Positions 17,543 to 27,329 are shown, counted from the stretch's first letter. The stretch is DNA of 64,000 bases from Pseudobutyrivibrio ruminis (GCA_015057315.1 SVER01000012.1:1-64000), one strand, 5' to 3'. Numbers and translations are program-made. Notes: generated by a model not told the origin, from the letters alone.

Positions 17543-18183
17543 TTAGCATAGCTTAACACATTAGTATCTTTAGAATAATAATAAAGGTTGCTAGATAATA
17601 CCTCATCCTCAGGGATATTTGTTCTGTTAACATGATCAATCATTTCTCTAAGGCTTGCAGTATCAATCTCGCAACCTTTTATTGATTTTACAACGATTAT
17701 CTCATGTATTGAGCATGGAATAATATATATGTCCGACTTAAGCTTTGCAGCAATAGCCTTCAACAAATCCTTATATAACAAAACCGCTGCTCCATAATAG
17801 CTTATACTATTACTTACAACATACAAAGGTATCTCGCTCTCCTCCTTCTTACTAATCTCAAACATACTGAAATCACCCATGTATTCCTTGATTGTAGAAA
17901 AAATTCCTCTTATTTTAACACCCATAATTCTTTGAGTATTACCACTTGCAGCAAGCATAAGCTCCGATGGGGTAGTTTCCCATAATTTAGCCTGAGCATT
18001 TGTAATAAGCACTGCTTTCTTTTCTTTACTATCCACAGTCTCAGGAATAATACGGTAGAACACAATAGCAAGATCTAAGTAATTAACATAAGGCACAGTA
18101 GATAGAAGCTCCTTATTCCTATCATGATTAATCACCTTGTAAACTATAAAGTCCTTAACATTATTAAATTGTTCATTTGCCAT
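17539..18183 (-). CDS. DUF5688 family protein
   Basis: A soluble protein of about 214 residues. The stretch IPLYVVSNSISYYGAAVLLYKDLLKAIAAKLKSDIYIIPCSIHEIIVV is the core I associate with DUF5688, a family abundant in Lachnospiraceae with no known function. The track start (MRILF) lies in the recN terminator hairpin, so I use MANEQF at 18183, though no ribosome binding site is obvious there. The stop overlaps the convergent potD stop by 4 bases. No catalytic motif is visible. Confidence 0.75.
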   Translation of the reverse strand: MANEQFNNVKDFIVYKVINHDRNKELLSTVPYVNYLDLAIVFYRIIPETVDSKEKKAVLITNAQAKLWETTPSELMLAASGNTQRIMGVKIRGIFSTIKEYMGDFSMFEISKKEESEIPLYVVSNSISYYGAAVLLYKDLLKAIAAKLKSDIYIIPCSIHEIIVVKSIKGCEIDTASLREMIDHVNRTNIPEDEVLSSNLYYYSKDTNVLSYAN

Positions 18184-18211
18184 AATATAAATAGGCTTAT
18201 TGGAAAAATAA

Positions 18212-18245
18212 CGACAAAAAAGAATCCGCATGTTTCCATGCGGAT
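18212..18245 (-). terminator. Terminator of recN
   Basis: Nine-bp stem ATCCGCATG/CATGCGGAT with a 4-base loop, followed on the minus strand by TCTTTTTTGTCG. It lies about 30 bases past the recN stop. Confidence 0.9.
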
Positions 18246-18273
18246 ATAAATATAACAGTTGTTATAAAAATAG

Positions 18274-19953
18274 TCAAGATTGATTTTTATATTTTTTTGC
18301 TAACTCTAACATTTCTTTTGCATTTGTGAGCACTGCCTCTGTGATTGCACTACCCCCAAGCATTCTTGCAAGCTCATAGACAGTTTCATCATCATAAAGC
18401 TTCTTAATTCCAGAAATAGTATGACCGTTAGCTACGCTCTTTTCAATTAAGAAATGTGTATCAGCCATAGCTGCAATTTGAGGTAAGTGTGTAATACATA
18501 TAACCTGATGACTTTCTGCAACAGTAGAAAGCTTTTCAGAAACAGCCTGAGCCGTTCTTCCAGAAATACCTGCATCTATTTCATCAAAAATAAGTGTATC
18601 AATTCCTCCCTTTGAAGCAAGAACCGTCTTTATTGCAAGCATAATACGGCTCATTTCACCACCTGATGCAATGTCCTTAAGAGGTCTAAGTGGCTCACCA
18701 GGATTGGTACAAATTACAAATTCACCTTCATCAAAACCATCTGCAGTAAAATAGTCTAATCTTTTTAGCTCTACATCAAACTCGCTGTTAAGGAAGTTTA
18801 AATCACTCATTGCTTCCTTCATTTTTTCAGAAAGCTCTTTAGCTTTTTTCTTTCTAATATCAGAAAGCTTACCGCAAAGATTTTCAAGCTCCTTTGTAGC
18901 CTTATCTACCTTAGCCTTAAGCTCACTAAAATATTCGTCAAAAGATTCGTATTTTGCTTTCTTTTCCTGACGGGCAGCAAGCTCTTCTAAAATAATCTCA
19001 ATAGTGGCGCCATATTTGTCCTTTAGACGATTGATTTCGTTAAGTCTAAGCTCCACTTCATTAAATCTGCCTGCGTCAAAGGAAGCATCAGCCATATAGC
19101 TAGACAATTCCCTGTTAAAATCAGATATTATACTATCTGCATCATTAAGCATAGATAAAAACTCTGATGCTCTATCATCTATGGACTCAATGTATCGTAT
19201 ATCCGATATAGCAGAGCTTATAGCATCAGAAACACCGCCATCTCCTGCCATGGCTTCATGTGCTCTGCCAAAATATTCCATAGTTCTGCTAAAATTAGAA
19301 AGACGCTTATATTCATCCTCTAACTCTTCATCCTCCCCTGGCTTTAGATTAGCAGATTCAATCTCATTTATTTCATGTTCAAGAAGAACTATCTCTCGCT
19401 CCCTAGAAATATCGCTCTTTTTAGCATCCTCAAGCTCCGCTGTTAGTGCCTTGTACTGCTTATAGCATGCAGATACCTGATTCTTAAGGTCACCTATTTC
19501 ATCCTTAGCATACTCATCCAAAAGCTCCATGTGTCGCTTGGTATTAAGCAAAGACTGATGTTCCTTCTGACCATATATATCAAGAAGCAGAGCACCCACT
19601 TCTTTCATTTTGGCAGCTGGCACCTGCTCACCATTAATCTTACCAACACTTCTAGTGTCTGTAATACGACGGCTCATTATTACCTCATCATCGTATGGTT
19701 CAACATCCAGCGCTCTTAAAGCTTCCTTTGTAGCCTCATCATCAACAAGAAAAACCGCCTCAACAAAAGCCTCTGAATCAGCATCTCTAAGAAAATCCTT
19801 AGATGCCTTATCTCCAAGACTTAAATGTAGAGCTCCTAAAATAATAGATTTACCTGCTCCGGTTTCACCGGATAAGATATTGAGCCCCTTTGAAAACACT
19901 ATCTCCTCTTCATCAATAAGGGCCAAGTTTTTGACATGCAAACTTGCTAGCAT
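18274..19953 (-). CDS. recN: DNA repair protein RecN
   Basis: An SMC-like ATPase for double-strand break repair. At 559 residues it has the N-terminal P-loop LSGETGAGKSIIL, a long central coiled coil (about 150-380) and a C-terminal Walker B region LIFDEIDAGISGRTAQ with the ABC signature DIASGGEMSRIMLAIK. I start it at MLASLHVKNLALI, with AAAGGAG 6 bases upstream, rather than 10 residues earlier. It follows argR, an order common to Firmicutes. Confidence 0.95.
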   Translation of the reverse strand: MLASLHVKNLALIDEEEIVFSKGLNILSGETGAGKSIILGALHLSLGDKASKDFLRDADSEAFVEAVFLVDDEATKEALRALDVEPYDDEVIMSRRITDTRSVGKINGEQVPAAKMKEVGALLLDIYGQKEHQSLLNTKRHMELLDEYAKDEIGDLKNQVSACYKQYKALTAELEDAKKSDISREREIVLLEHEINEIESANLKPGEDEELEDEYKRLSNFSRTMEYFGRAHEAMAGDGGVSDAISSAISDIRYIESIDDRASEFLSMLNDADSIISDFNRELSSYMADASFDAGRFNEVELRLNEINRLKDKYGATIEIILEELAARQEKKAKYESFDEYFSELKAKVDKATKELENLCGKLSDIRKKKAKELSEKMKEAMSDLNFLNSEFDVELKRLDYFTADGFDEGEFVICTNPGEPLRPLKDIASGGEMSRIMLAIKTVLASKGGIDTLIFDEIDAGISGRTAQAVSEKLSTVAESHQVICITHLPQIAAMADTHFLIEKSVANGHTISGIKKLYDDETVYELARMLGGSAITEAVLTNAKEMLELAKKYKNQS

Positions 19954-20002
19954 TTTATTCTCCTTTTCCGCCCGACTTACCAAAATAAAAGGATACTTGC
20001 AC

Positions 20003-20458
20003 TTACCTTTTCTCTATAACCTTCTTTAATTTTCCCATTAAAGAAACGGTATCATCTAAGCTTCTGATGGCACACATTATTGTGTCATCACCAGCAATAG
20101 AACCAACTATCTCTGGAAAATCCATGTGGTCTAGTGCTGCCGCCACAGCCATAGCCATACCAGAAACAGTTTTAACAACCAATATATTACCAGCATTATC
20201 CATAGAAATAAAACCATCTAAGAAAATGCGGATATATTTCTCATTCATATCATCATCCGTAGACCTATATGCAACATATCGAAGCTTACCTTCGCCATCT
20301 GCAATCTTTGTAAGCTTCATCTCACGGATATCTCTCGAAACAGTAGCCTGGGTTGCATTAAAGCCTGCTTCTTCAAGCCTAGCTGTAAGCTCCTCTTGGG
20401 TGCCTATTTCGTTTTTAACTATCAACTCTAAAATTTTAGCTTGTCTTTCAACCTTCAT
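20003..20458 (-). CDS. argR: Arginine repressor ArgR/AhrC
   Basis: A 151-residue hexameric regulator of arginine genes. The winged helix-turn-helix (about 1-70) includes GTQEELTARLEEAGFNATQATVSRDIREM, and the C-terminal arginine-binding and oligomerisation domain ends with GSIAGDDTIMCAI. Likely targets in this window are the ARG-box-like palindromes between argC and argG at 62.1 kb. Its ATG abuts the nadK stop. It lies in the standard nadK-argR-recN order. Confidence 0.95.
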   Translation of the reverse strand: MKVERQAKILELIVKNEIGTQEELTARLEEAGFNATQATVSRDIREMKLTKIADGEGKLRYVAYRSTDDDMNEKYIRIFLDGFISMDNAGNILVVKTVSGMAMAVAAALDHMDFPEIVGSIAGDDTIMCAIRSLDDTVSLMGKLKKVIEKR

Positions 20459-21304
20459 TTAAATCTCCTGCATTCTTGCTCTAATTCTTTCAAGGAAATT
20501 AACATTCTCCAACATAACCATATTGGAGGTTGATTTAGATTTATATATTTTTAATACATTGTCTTTACCTAGTGTCTGACGATAGGTTCCATCATAAATA
20601 ATATTAGCCTTAGGCTCATCCTCTTCGTGGCGAGCACTAACTGTCACCTCTACCTCATCTGTAGAAGCAAGAATAATACTTCTTGAATTAAGGGTGTGAG
20701 GATTGATAGGTGTAAGAATAATGCAATCTGCATGAGGACTAACAATTGGGCCGTTAGCAGATAGATTATAAGCGGTAGAACCTGTAGGTGTAGCTACAAT
20801 CAGCCCGTCACAATTGTGAGAATAAAGCTGAATACCATTAACCTTAACAGTAAGATTAAGCACATATAATCCTGCCGCATCAGAAGCTACCACTATATCA
20901 TTAAGTGCTCTGTAGTGATTTTCATGATCTGTATTTAAATCACCCTCAAGCATCATTCGCTCATCTAATTTATAATTGTCGCTAAGAAGCTGATCTAGAC
21001 AGTGCTCTACATTATCAACTGTCATGTCACACAAATATCCTAAGTGCCCGCAATTAAGACCAACTATAGGAACCTTTCTATTTGTAACATTTTGGGCAAC
21101 CCTAACAACAGTGCCATCACCACCAACAGTAATAATACATTCGATATCATCAGCCACAGTAACCTGTGTTTCAGAGCTATCAGGGCAGGTATCTAAATCA
21201 AGTATGCACATACCACCATGGGCTGTAATGTAGTCTCTGATGATATTAATATATTTTTCATGTAAATCACTAAAAGATCTTGCAACAATTAAAAAGTTTT
21301 TCAT
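20459..21304 (-). CDS. nadK: NAD kinase
   Basis: Phosphorylates NAD to NADP. The 281-residue protein carries the GGDGT motif (ITVGGDGTVVRVAQN), the GHLGYL segment and the second conserved block PTGSTAYNLSANGPIVSP. It abuts argR with no spacer and meets the tlyA stop at its own start, as in many Clostridia. Confidence 0.96.
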   Translation of the reverse strand: MKNFLIVARSFSDLHEKYINIIRDYITAHGGMCILDLDTCPDSSETQVTVADDIECIITVGGDGTVVRVAQNVTNRKVPIVGLNCGHLGYLCDMTVDNVEHCLDQLLSDNYKLDERMMLEGDLNTDHENHYRALNDIVVASDAAGLYVLNLTVKVNGIQLYSHNCDGLIVATPTGSTAYNLSANGPIVSPHADCIILTPINPHTLNSRSIILASTDEVEVTVSARHEEDEPKANIIYDGTYRQTLGKDNVLKIYKSKSTSNMVMLENVNFLERIRARMQEI

Positions 21305-22101
21305 TATTTGTCTAAGCTGTCATGTGCCATCTTAACTGTAGCAGACACATCAATTGCTTCCCCCTGTTTTTCCTTAGTAGCAATGTGTATAAGATATTCG
21401 ATATTACCTTCTGGTCCCTTGATTGGTGAAAACTCAAGGTGTAAAACATAAAAACCTATTTCTTTAACAAAATCAATTACTGTATTAATTACTTCCTCAT
21501 GGACAGCAGGGTCTCTAACAACACCCTTCTTGCCCACCTTTTCTCTGCCTGCTTCAAATTGAGGCTTAATAAGGCAAACCATTTCAGCATCATCCTTTAA
21601 AAGTGCCTTGGCTGGGCCTAAAACCTTTGTAAGACTGATAAATGATACATCCACAGATGCAAAATCAAGCTGCTCTCCTATATCATCAACAGTGACATAA
21701 CGTATGTTAGTCTTTTCCATGCAGACAACCCTAGGGTCCTGACGAAGCTTCCAGGCAAACTGTCCATAACCTACATCTACAGAAAATACCTTAGTTGCTC
21801 CGTTTTGAAGCATACAATCGGTAAAGCCTCCGGTTGATGCTCCAATATCCATGCACACTTTATTCTCAAGGCTTATGTTAAAATGTGTCATAGCCTTTTC
21901 TAATTTAAGTCCTCCACGGCTAACATACTTAAGCTGTTGACCATGAATCTCTATTGGGGCATCCACATCGATTTTGGTGCCAGCTTTGTCCTCACGGTTT
22001 CCCTTAACGAAGACATTGCCTTCCATAATCATTGTTTTTGCCTTTTCTCTAGAAGGCGCAAGCCCTCTATCTACTAAAACTACATCAAGTCTTTCTTTCA
22101 T
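21304..22101 (-). CDS. tlyA: TlyA-type rRNA 2'-O-methyltransferase with S4 domain
   Basis: Family members methylate 16S/23S rRNA cytidines or are annotated as hemolysin A. At 265 residues there is an N-terminal S4 RNA-binding domain (ERLDVVLVDRGLAPSREKAKTMIMEG) and an FtsJ-like methyltransferase with SAM motif CMDIGASTGGFTDCML. The later SFISLTKVLG and VCLIKPQFEAGREKVGKKG blocks are conserved in the family. It begins one base past the dxs stop. The target in this organism is not shown. Confidence 0.93.
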   Translation of the reverse strand: MKERLDVVLVDRGLAPSREKAKTMIMEGNVFVKGNREDKAGTKIDVDAPIEIHGQQLKYVSRGGLKLEKAMTHFNISLENKVCMDIGASTGGFTDCMLQNGATKVFSVDVGYGQFAWKLRQDPRVVCMEKTNIRYVTVDDIGEQLDFASVDVSFISLTKVLGPAKALLKDDAEMVCLIKPQFEAGREKVGKKGVVRDPAVHEEVINTVIDFVKEIGFYVLHLEFSPIKGPEGNIEYLIHIATKEKQGEAIDVSATVKMAHDSLDK

Positions 22102-22102
22102 A

Positions 22103-23965
22103 CTAATTTCCTAATGCTTTTAAAATTCTCTCTGTTATGGATTCTGAATCCATGTGAAGTTCTTTAAATAAAAGTGTTACACTACCATGACGAACAAATT
22201 CATTTGGTACAGCAATCTTTAGTACCTTGCCCTTGTAATCATTATCATACAAAAATGCCTGTACCTGCTCACCAAAGCCACCTGTAAGAACATTTTCTTC
22301 CATTGTGACAATTAAATCATACTGCTTCTTAATATTCTTTAAGTAGCTTTCATCAAGAGGCTTTGCAAATCTGGCATTGCAGATACCTGCATCTATGCCA
22401 TGAGCCTTAAGCTGTTCACAGACCTCTTCGGCTTTTTTGACCATGGAACCAAGTGCAAAGAGCATTACCTTAGAACCAGGCTTAATCTCTTCTGCCTTAC
22501 CATACTCTATAGGTGCTCTATGTTCCTTAAGCCCACAGTATGCTTCACCTCTAGGATATCTAATCGCTATTGGGCCATTATGCTCTGACACAGCATATTT
22601 CATCATGTCAGAAAGCTCCCACTTATTCTTAGGTGCCATAACAGTCATGTTAGGCATAGATGTTAAAAATGATACATCAAAAACACCCTGATGAGTGCTG
22701 CCATCTGCCCCAACAAGACCGGCTCTGTCTATGGCAAATACCACATGAAGATTCTGTAAGCAGACATCCTCTAGTATCTGGTCATAGGCACGCTGCAAAA
22801 ATGAAGAGTAAACAGCAAATACCGGAACCCTGCCCCCTAATGCCAGGCCTGCAGCAAAAGTAACTGCATGCTCTTCTGCAATACCTACATCAAAAAATCT
22901 ATCAGGGAACATATTTCTAAATCTCTTTAGGCCTGCCCCCTCTGCCATGGCAGCTGTAATTGCAACCACCTCTGGATTTCTATCTCCCATCTTGCGCATA
23001 ACAGTTGAGAAAACATCCGTATATCCCGGGTTAGGATTGCGCTTTGGAAGTCCTGTTTCTATTTCAAAAATATCTGTGCCATGGAATCTGGAAGGATGGC
23101 GCTCTGCTGGAAGATAGCCATTCCCCTTCTTAGTTATTACATGCACAAGCACTGGTCCTTTAATCTTAACAGCCATACGGAATGTCTCAAGCATAGCCTT
23201 GATATTATGACCATCAACAGGACCTAAATACATGATGCCAAGGTCTTCAAAAACCATATTAGGCACCATTAAGGATTTAATTCCATTTTTGGTACTGCGA
23301 ATTTTTCTTATAAGCTTCTCACCGTTTGGCCAAGATTCAAGTGAATTAAGCACATCATTTTTAAAGCCAACATATTTAGAGCTGGTACGAAGTCTTTCAA
23401 GATTTGTGGACATACCACCTACATTCTTGGATATGGACATTTCATTATCGTTAAGCACAATTAAGAAATTAGACTTCTTTAATCTGGATGCATTGTTAAG
23501 CGCCTCGTAGGCAAGGCCTCCTGTAAGAGCACCATCACCAATTACAGCAGCCACCTTGTAATCCTCTCCTGCCAAATCTCTAGCCATGCAATATCCTAGA
23601 GCTGCCGAAAGAGATGTTGAGCTATGACCTGTATCAAAGCTATCACAGTCACTTTCTTCTCTCTTAGGGAAACCGCTGATTCCACCATATTGACGCAAAT
23701 GTTCAAACTCAGCAGCTCTTCCTGTAAGGATTTTGTGAGTGTAAGCCTGATGACCTACATCCCAAATCAGTTTATCCTTTGGAAAATCCATAAGTAGATG
23801 AAGAGCTATTGTAAGCTCTACAGTTCCAAGATTAGAAGCCAAATGGCCACCAGTCTTAGATAAATGCTCTATTAAAAATTCACGTATTTCACCAGGAAGA
23901 GCCTTAATCTCCTCCTCAGATAAGTTCTTTATATCATTAGGTTGCTTTATCTTATCAAGAACCAT
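22103..23965 (-). CDS. dxs: 1-deoxy-D-xylulose-5-phosphate synthase
   Basis: First enzyme of the MEP isoprenoid pathway, thiamine-diphosphate dependent, joining pyruvate and glyceraldehyde 3-phosphate. The 620 residues show the ThDP motif GDGALTGGLAYEALNNA...LNDNEMSI, the catalytic region HAVTFAAGLALGG and transketolase-type DRAGLVGADGSTHQG. It sits 5 bases after ispA, the next isoprenoid gene in the operon. Confidence 0.97.
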   Translation of the reverse strand: MVLDKIKQPNDIKNLSEEEIKALPGEIREFLIEHLSKTGGHLASNLGTVELTIALHLLMDFPKDKLIWDVGHQAYTHKILTGRAAEFEHLRQYGGISGFPKREESDCDSFDTGHSSTSLSAALGYCMARDLAGEDYKVAAVIGDGALTGGLAYEALNNASRLKKSNFLIVLNDNEMSISKNVGGMSTNLERLRTSSKYVGFKNDVLNSLESWPNGEKLIRKIRSTKNGIKSLMVPNMVFEDLGIMYLGPVDGHNIKAMLETFRMAVKIKGPVLVHVITKKGNGYLPAERHPSRFHGTDIFEIETGLPKRNPNPGYTDVFSTVMRKMGDRNPEVVAITAAMAEGAGLKRFRNMFPDRFFDVGIAEEHAVTFAAGLALGGRVPVFAVYSSFLQRAYDQILEDVCLQNLHVVFAIDRAGLVGADGSTHQGVFDVSFLTSMPNMTVMAPKNKWELSDMMKYAVSEHNGPIAIRYPRGEAYCGLKEHRAPIEYGKAEEIKPGSKVMLFALGSMVKKAEEVCEQLKAHGIDAGICNARFAKPLDESYLKNIKKQYDLIVTMEENVLTGGFGEQVQAFLYDNDYKGKVLKIAVPNEFVRHGSVTLLFKELHMDSESITERILKALGN

Positions 23966-23970
23966 AATAC

Positions 23971-24873
23971 TTAATTGTCTCGGTAGACAAGGTACTGAAG
24001 TAAATCCATAAGGAAATCATTTTCGTATGGAAGCTTCTTAAGATTATCTATTGCCTCATCTGTAAGACGTTTCACCTCTTCTTTAGATTTTTCTATACCT
24101 TTGAATGTAACATAAGTTGATTTTTCATTGCGTTCATCTGAGCCAATTGGCTTTCCCAGAACCGCCTCGTCTCCCTCGATATCAAGAATATCGTCCTGAA
24201 TCTGAAATGCCATTCCAATCTTAGATGCAACAGATTCAATAAGCTTTATTTCATCCTCCGATGCCCCGGCAAGCACTGCGCCTATCTCCATTGATGCTTC
24301 AATGAGTGCCCCTGTCTTAAGCTCGTAGATAAAATCAATTTTTTCTTCAGTCATGGTTTCATGCTTCTTTTCAGATTCCACATCTACAACCTGACCGCCA
24401 ATCATACCAAACACTCCAGCCTTTTTTGATAAAATCTGTAGCGCTTTTATATTTCTATCAATAGATGCACCTTCTACATTAAAGGATTTAAGGGCTGTCT
24501 CAAAAGCATAATTTAAAAGCGCATCTCCAGCAAGTACCCCCATTCCTTCGCCGTATACAGCATGTGTGGTAGGCTTACCTCGCCTTAGCATATCATTATC
24601 CATGGATGGTAAATCATCATGGACAAGGGAATATGTGTGAATCATTTCGATAGCAGCCATGAAACAATCAATTGCCTCACCCTTGCCACCAAACAGCTTG
24701 AAGGTTTCACTCATAAGTACAGGGCGTAGCCTTTTTCCTCCAGCTTTAATACTGTATTCCATAGCCTCAAAAATAGTACGCTGCATTCCTGATACTTCAG
24801 GAAGATACTTAACTACTATTTTTTCAGCTTCTGCTGCCCTGTCAGTTAGTCTCGTTTTAACATCAGTTGCCAT
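23971..24873 (-). CDS. ispA: Polyprenyl (farnesyl/geranyl) diphosphate synthase
   Basis: Chain-elongating prenyltransferase. In 300 residues it shows the first Asp-rich motif DDLPSMDNDMLRRGKPT and the second QIQDDILDIEGDE, with the GKRLRPVL substrate-binding segment. The two-residue insertion in the first motif is typical of bacterial short-chain FPP synthases. Its ATG lies directly beyond the xseB stop, and it feeds on products of the pathway begun by dxs downstream. Confidence 0.94.
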   Translation of the reverse strand: MATDVKTRLTDRAAEAEKIVVKYLPEVSGMQRTIFEAMEYSIKAGGKRLRPVLMSETFKLFGGKGEAIDCFMAAIEMIHTYSLVHDDLPSMDNDMLRRGKPTTHAVYGEGMGVLAGDALLNYAFETALKSFNVEGASIDRNIKALQILSKKAGVFGMIGGQVVDVESEKKHETMTEEKIDFIYELKTGALIEASMEIGAVLAGASEDEIKLIESVASKIGMAFQIQDDILDIEGDEAVLGKPIGSDERNEKSTYVTFKGIEKSKEEVKRLTDEAIDNLKKLPYENDFLMDLLQYLVYRDN

Positions 24874-25098
24874 TTATTCTTCCTCTTCAAAAACTTCAAG
24901 ACCGCCATCCTTGCTTATAGCCATGACAGCTTTCTTGGTTTGTTCTATTTTATCATTTGCCTGCTTTAGCTCTTCCATACCATTTTTGTATAAAGCAAAG
25001 GATTCATCCAATGAAATATCTGAAGATTCAAGTTTAGTAATTATTTCTTCAAGTGCCTCAAAGCTTTCTTCGATAGTCTTTGTGTTGTTCTCTTCCAT
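24874..25098 (-). CDS. xseB: Exodeoxyribonuclease VII small subunit
   Basis: A short helical protein of 74 residues. SFEALEEIITKLESSDISLDESFALYKNGMEELKQANDKIEQ matches the XseB family throughout. It sits 8 bases after xseA and is contiguous with ispA. Confidence 0.94.
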   Translation of the reverse strand: MEENNTKTIEESFEALEEIITKLESSDISLDESFALYKNGMEELKQANDKIEQTKKAVMAISKDGGLEVFEEEE

Positions 25099-25106
25099 TT
25101 GTTCTC

Positions 25107-26315
25107 CTACTTGGTAAACTCTATTTCAGTAACCTGACTCTTTATTGTGCCGTCTTTAATTCTAACAATCATGCTATCTCCAACAGACAAATCAGCTGCA
25201 CTATCCACTCTTTTGCCTGCTTCGTTTGTAACATAGCCAAAGCCTGTAGCAAGCTTTTTAGCAGGTGATAATCCATCCAATCTGCAAGAAACTGAGATTA
25301 ACCTGTTCTCATATCTGGATAGCTTGTTCTCCATAAGGGATTGTAGCTGTTTAAAGTAAAGTTTAAGTTGAGTTTCATTTGCTTTAAGCTTGTTCTCAGG
25401 CCTAAGGGCATTAAGACGAAGCTTATAATTTTCAACTAACTGAGCTGCATTTAAAAGCTTATAATCCAAAGCACGATTAAGCTTATCTGAATATCTATCT
25501 AATCGACCTGCGAAATCATCATAAACAAAGTTAGCAAGCTCCGCTGCCTGTGATGGTGTGGCCGCCCTTTTATCTGCCACGAAATCTGCAATGGTAAAAT
25601 CTGTCTCATGACCAACGGCAGATATGATAGGCGTATTAGCGTGAAATATTGCTTTTGCAACTATCTCTTCATTAAAAGCCCAAAGATCTTCAATTGAGCC
25701 GCCACCTCGGCCAACAATAATTACATCTAATCCCATGGAATCAAGGCAATTGATACCTGCCACGATAGTGGCTGCTGCCCCCTCGCCCTGCACCTGTGCA
25801 GGGTAAAGAATAAGCTGTACATAAGGATTCCTGGTCTTGGATACACGTATGATATCGTGAACCGCAGCACCTGTAGATGCTGTAACTATGCCGATTTTCA
25901 TAGCATGGGTAGGAATCGGCTTTTTGTACATAGCATCAAACATTCCGCTTTCTTCAAGCTCCTGCTTCAACGCCTCAAACCTTTGGTACAAATCACCAAC
26001 ACCAGCAAGCTCAATAGTGCTTGCATAAACCTGATATCTACCAGTAGCAGCATATATGCCTACATAGCCCGTGACAACTACCTGGTCACCATCTTTCATA
26101 GGAAACTTAAGGCCCTTAGCCCGCTTTCCAGCAAACATAACACAGCTAATGGCACTCTTTTCATCCTTAAGGGTAAAATAAATGTGACCTGTATGATTGT
26201 ATTTGCAATTAGAAACCTCTCCGCTAAGTGAAAGGTTTCCAAGCATAAAATCATCGGCAAACATACGCTCAATATATGTATTTACCTGTGATACACTATA
26301 TATATTTTTATTCAT
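25107..26315 (-). CDS. xseA: Exodeoxyribonuclease VII large subunit
   Basis: Catalytic subunit of the single-strand-specific nuclease. The N-terminal OB fold (about 1-100, YSVSQVNTYIERMF, LSGEVSNCKYNHTGHIYFTLKD) precedes the catalytic domain with GRGGGSIEDLWAFNEE and SAVGHETDFTIADFVADKRAATPSQAAE. A C-terminal coiled coil follows. At 402 residues the length is normal. The start overlaps the nusB stop by one base. Confidence 0.96.
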   Translation of the reverse strand: MNKNIYSVSQVNTYIERMFADDFMLGNLSLSGEVSNCKYNHTGHIYFTLKDEKSAISCVMFAGKRAKGLKFPMKDGDQVVVTGYVGIYAATGRYQVYASTIELAGVGDLYQRFEALKQELEESGMFDAMYKKPIPTHAMKIGIVTASTGAAVHDIIRVSKTRNPYVQLILYPAQVQGEGAAATIVAGINCLDSMGLDVIIVGRGGGSIEDLWAFNEEIVAKAIFHANTPIISAVGHETDFTIADFVADKRAATPSQAAELANFVYDDFAGRLDRYSDKLNRALDYKLLNAAQLVENYKLRLNALRPENKLKANETQLKLYFKQLQSLMENKLSRYENRLISVSCRLDGLSPAKKLATGFGYVTNEAGKRVDSAADLSVGDSMIVRIKDGTIKSQVTEIEFTK

Positions 26316-26737
26316 TATACTAATTTAGCTAAAGCTCCATTTACAAAGCCTGCTGAAGAATCTGTTCCAAATTCGTCAGCAAGTGAAACTGCCTCATTAA
26401 TAGCAACACCTACAGGAAGATTCTCAAACTTAATCTCGTACAAAGCAAGTCTGATAAGTGTTAAATCTACCTTAGCCATACGTGTAGTCTTCCAGCCATC
26501 AACAGACTTATTAATCATCTCGTCGATTTCTGTAAGCTTAGAAATAATATCCTCCGCCTTGGTCTTGATGTAAGCCTCGTCCTCTTCTGTTTTGTTGTTC
26601 TTAAGAAGATCTTCCTCCTCGGCGTTATCTCTTCCATCAAGGAATGTGTTTATAACCTGATTCATCTCTTCTGAATCATAAAACTCATTCATAAATACTG
26701 CCTTGAATACTTCTTTTCTGATTTCGTGTCTATTCAT
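26315..26737 (-). CDS. nusB: Transcription antitermination factor NusB
   Basis: All-helical RNA-binding protein of rRNA antitermination, 140 residues. It begins MNRHEIRKEVFKAVFMNEFY and ends with the family's LPVGVAINEAVSLADEFGTDSSAGFVNGALAKLV. AGGAG lies 8 bases upstream of the ATG. It heads the xseA-xseB-ispA run, with a hairpin separating it from the Asp23-family gene. Confidence 0.93.
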   Translation of the reverse strand: MNRHEIRKEVFKAVFMNEFYDSEEMNQVINTFLDGRDNAEEEDLLKNNKTEEDEAYIKTKAEDIISKLTEIDEMINKSVDGWKTTRMAKVDLTLIRLALYEIKFENLPVGVAINEAVSLADEFGTDSSAGFVNGALAKLV

Positions 26738-26777
26738 AAATAATACTCCTGAACTTCTATAACTTTAGACTAATATA

Positions 26778-26800
26778 GGGTGCTATCTAAAATAGCACCC
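26778..26800 (-). terminator. Hairpin between the Asp23-family gene and nusB
   Basis: Perfect 9-bp stem GGGTGCTAT/ATAGCACCC with a 5-base loop. It is not followed by a strong U-run on either strand, so it may attenuate rather than stop transcription into nusB; no separate nusB promoter is evident. Confidence 0.55.
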
Positions 26801-26843
26801 CATAATTATACATTAATATGCATAAAAAATAAATAACTGTATA

Positions 26844-27221
26844 CTAGTTTGTACCAGCAACACTAACTGTTGCGATGCGGATATCAACAGCTGTAACCTC
26901 AAGACCTGTCATAGTCTCAACAGCAGACTTAACCTTTTCCTGTACCATACCAGATACCTTTGGAATCTCGTAGCCGTATTTCATGTTGATAGCCATGTGT
27001 ACTGAAATCTTACCTGGCTCATTATCAACTACCTTAATAGCCTTAGCAAGCTTGCCTGCACCAGCCTTAGAAATGCTGTCAGATGTAAGATTACCGGCAA
27101 GTGATTCAACACCCTCAACCTCTACAGCGCCAAGGCCTGCAATAATACCAACAACTTCCTCAGAGATGTTAACACCACCATCTCCATTTACATTTATTAC
27201 AAAATTCTTATTCTCTGCCAT
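26844..27221 (-). CDS. Asp23/Gls24 family envelope-stress protein
   Basis: Small cytoplasmic protein (125 residues) of the Asp23/DUF322 family. The family core is visible as GGVNISEEVVGIIAGLGAVEVEGVESL and GYEIPKVSGMVQEKVKSAVETMTGLEVTAVDIRI. This copy, beside nusB, corresponds to the widespread YqhY-type gene found near acc or nusB in Firmicutes. It has its own promoter. Confidence 0.9.
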   Translation of the reverse strand: MAENKNFVINVNGDGGVNISEEVVGIIAGLGAVEVEGVESLAGNLTSDSISKAGAGKLAKAIKVVDNEPGKISVHMAINMKYGYEIPKVSGMVQEKVKSAVETMTGLEVTAVDIRIATVSVAGTN

Positions 27222-27255
27222 AATTGCCTCCTAAAATCCTAGAAAAACTAATATG

Positions 27256-27284
27256 ATTATAGCAAAGTATCACATTTTGGTAAA
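27256..27284 (-). promoter_or_regulatory. Promoter of the Asp23-family gene
   Basis: Minus-strand TTTACC and TATAAT with 17 bases between, about 35 bases upstream of the start codon. Confidence 0.75.
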
Positions 27285-27329
27285 CCTGTTTTTACTCCTA
27301 ATTATTGTTTAATGAATATTTCATATACT

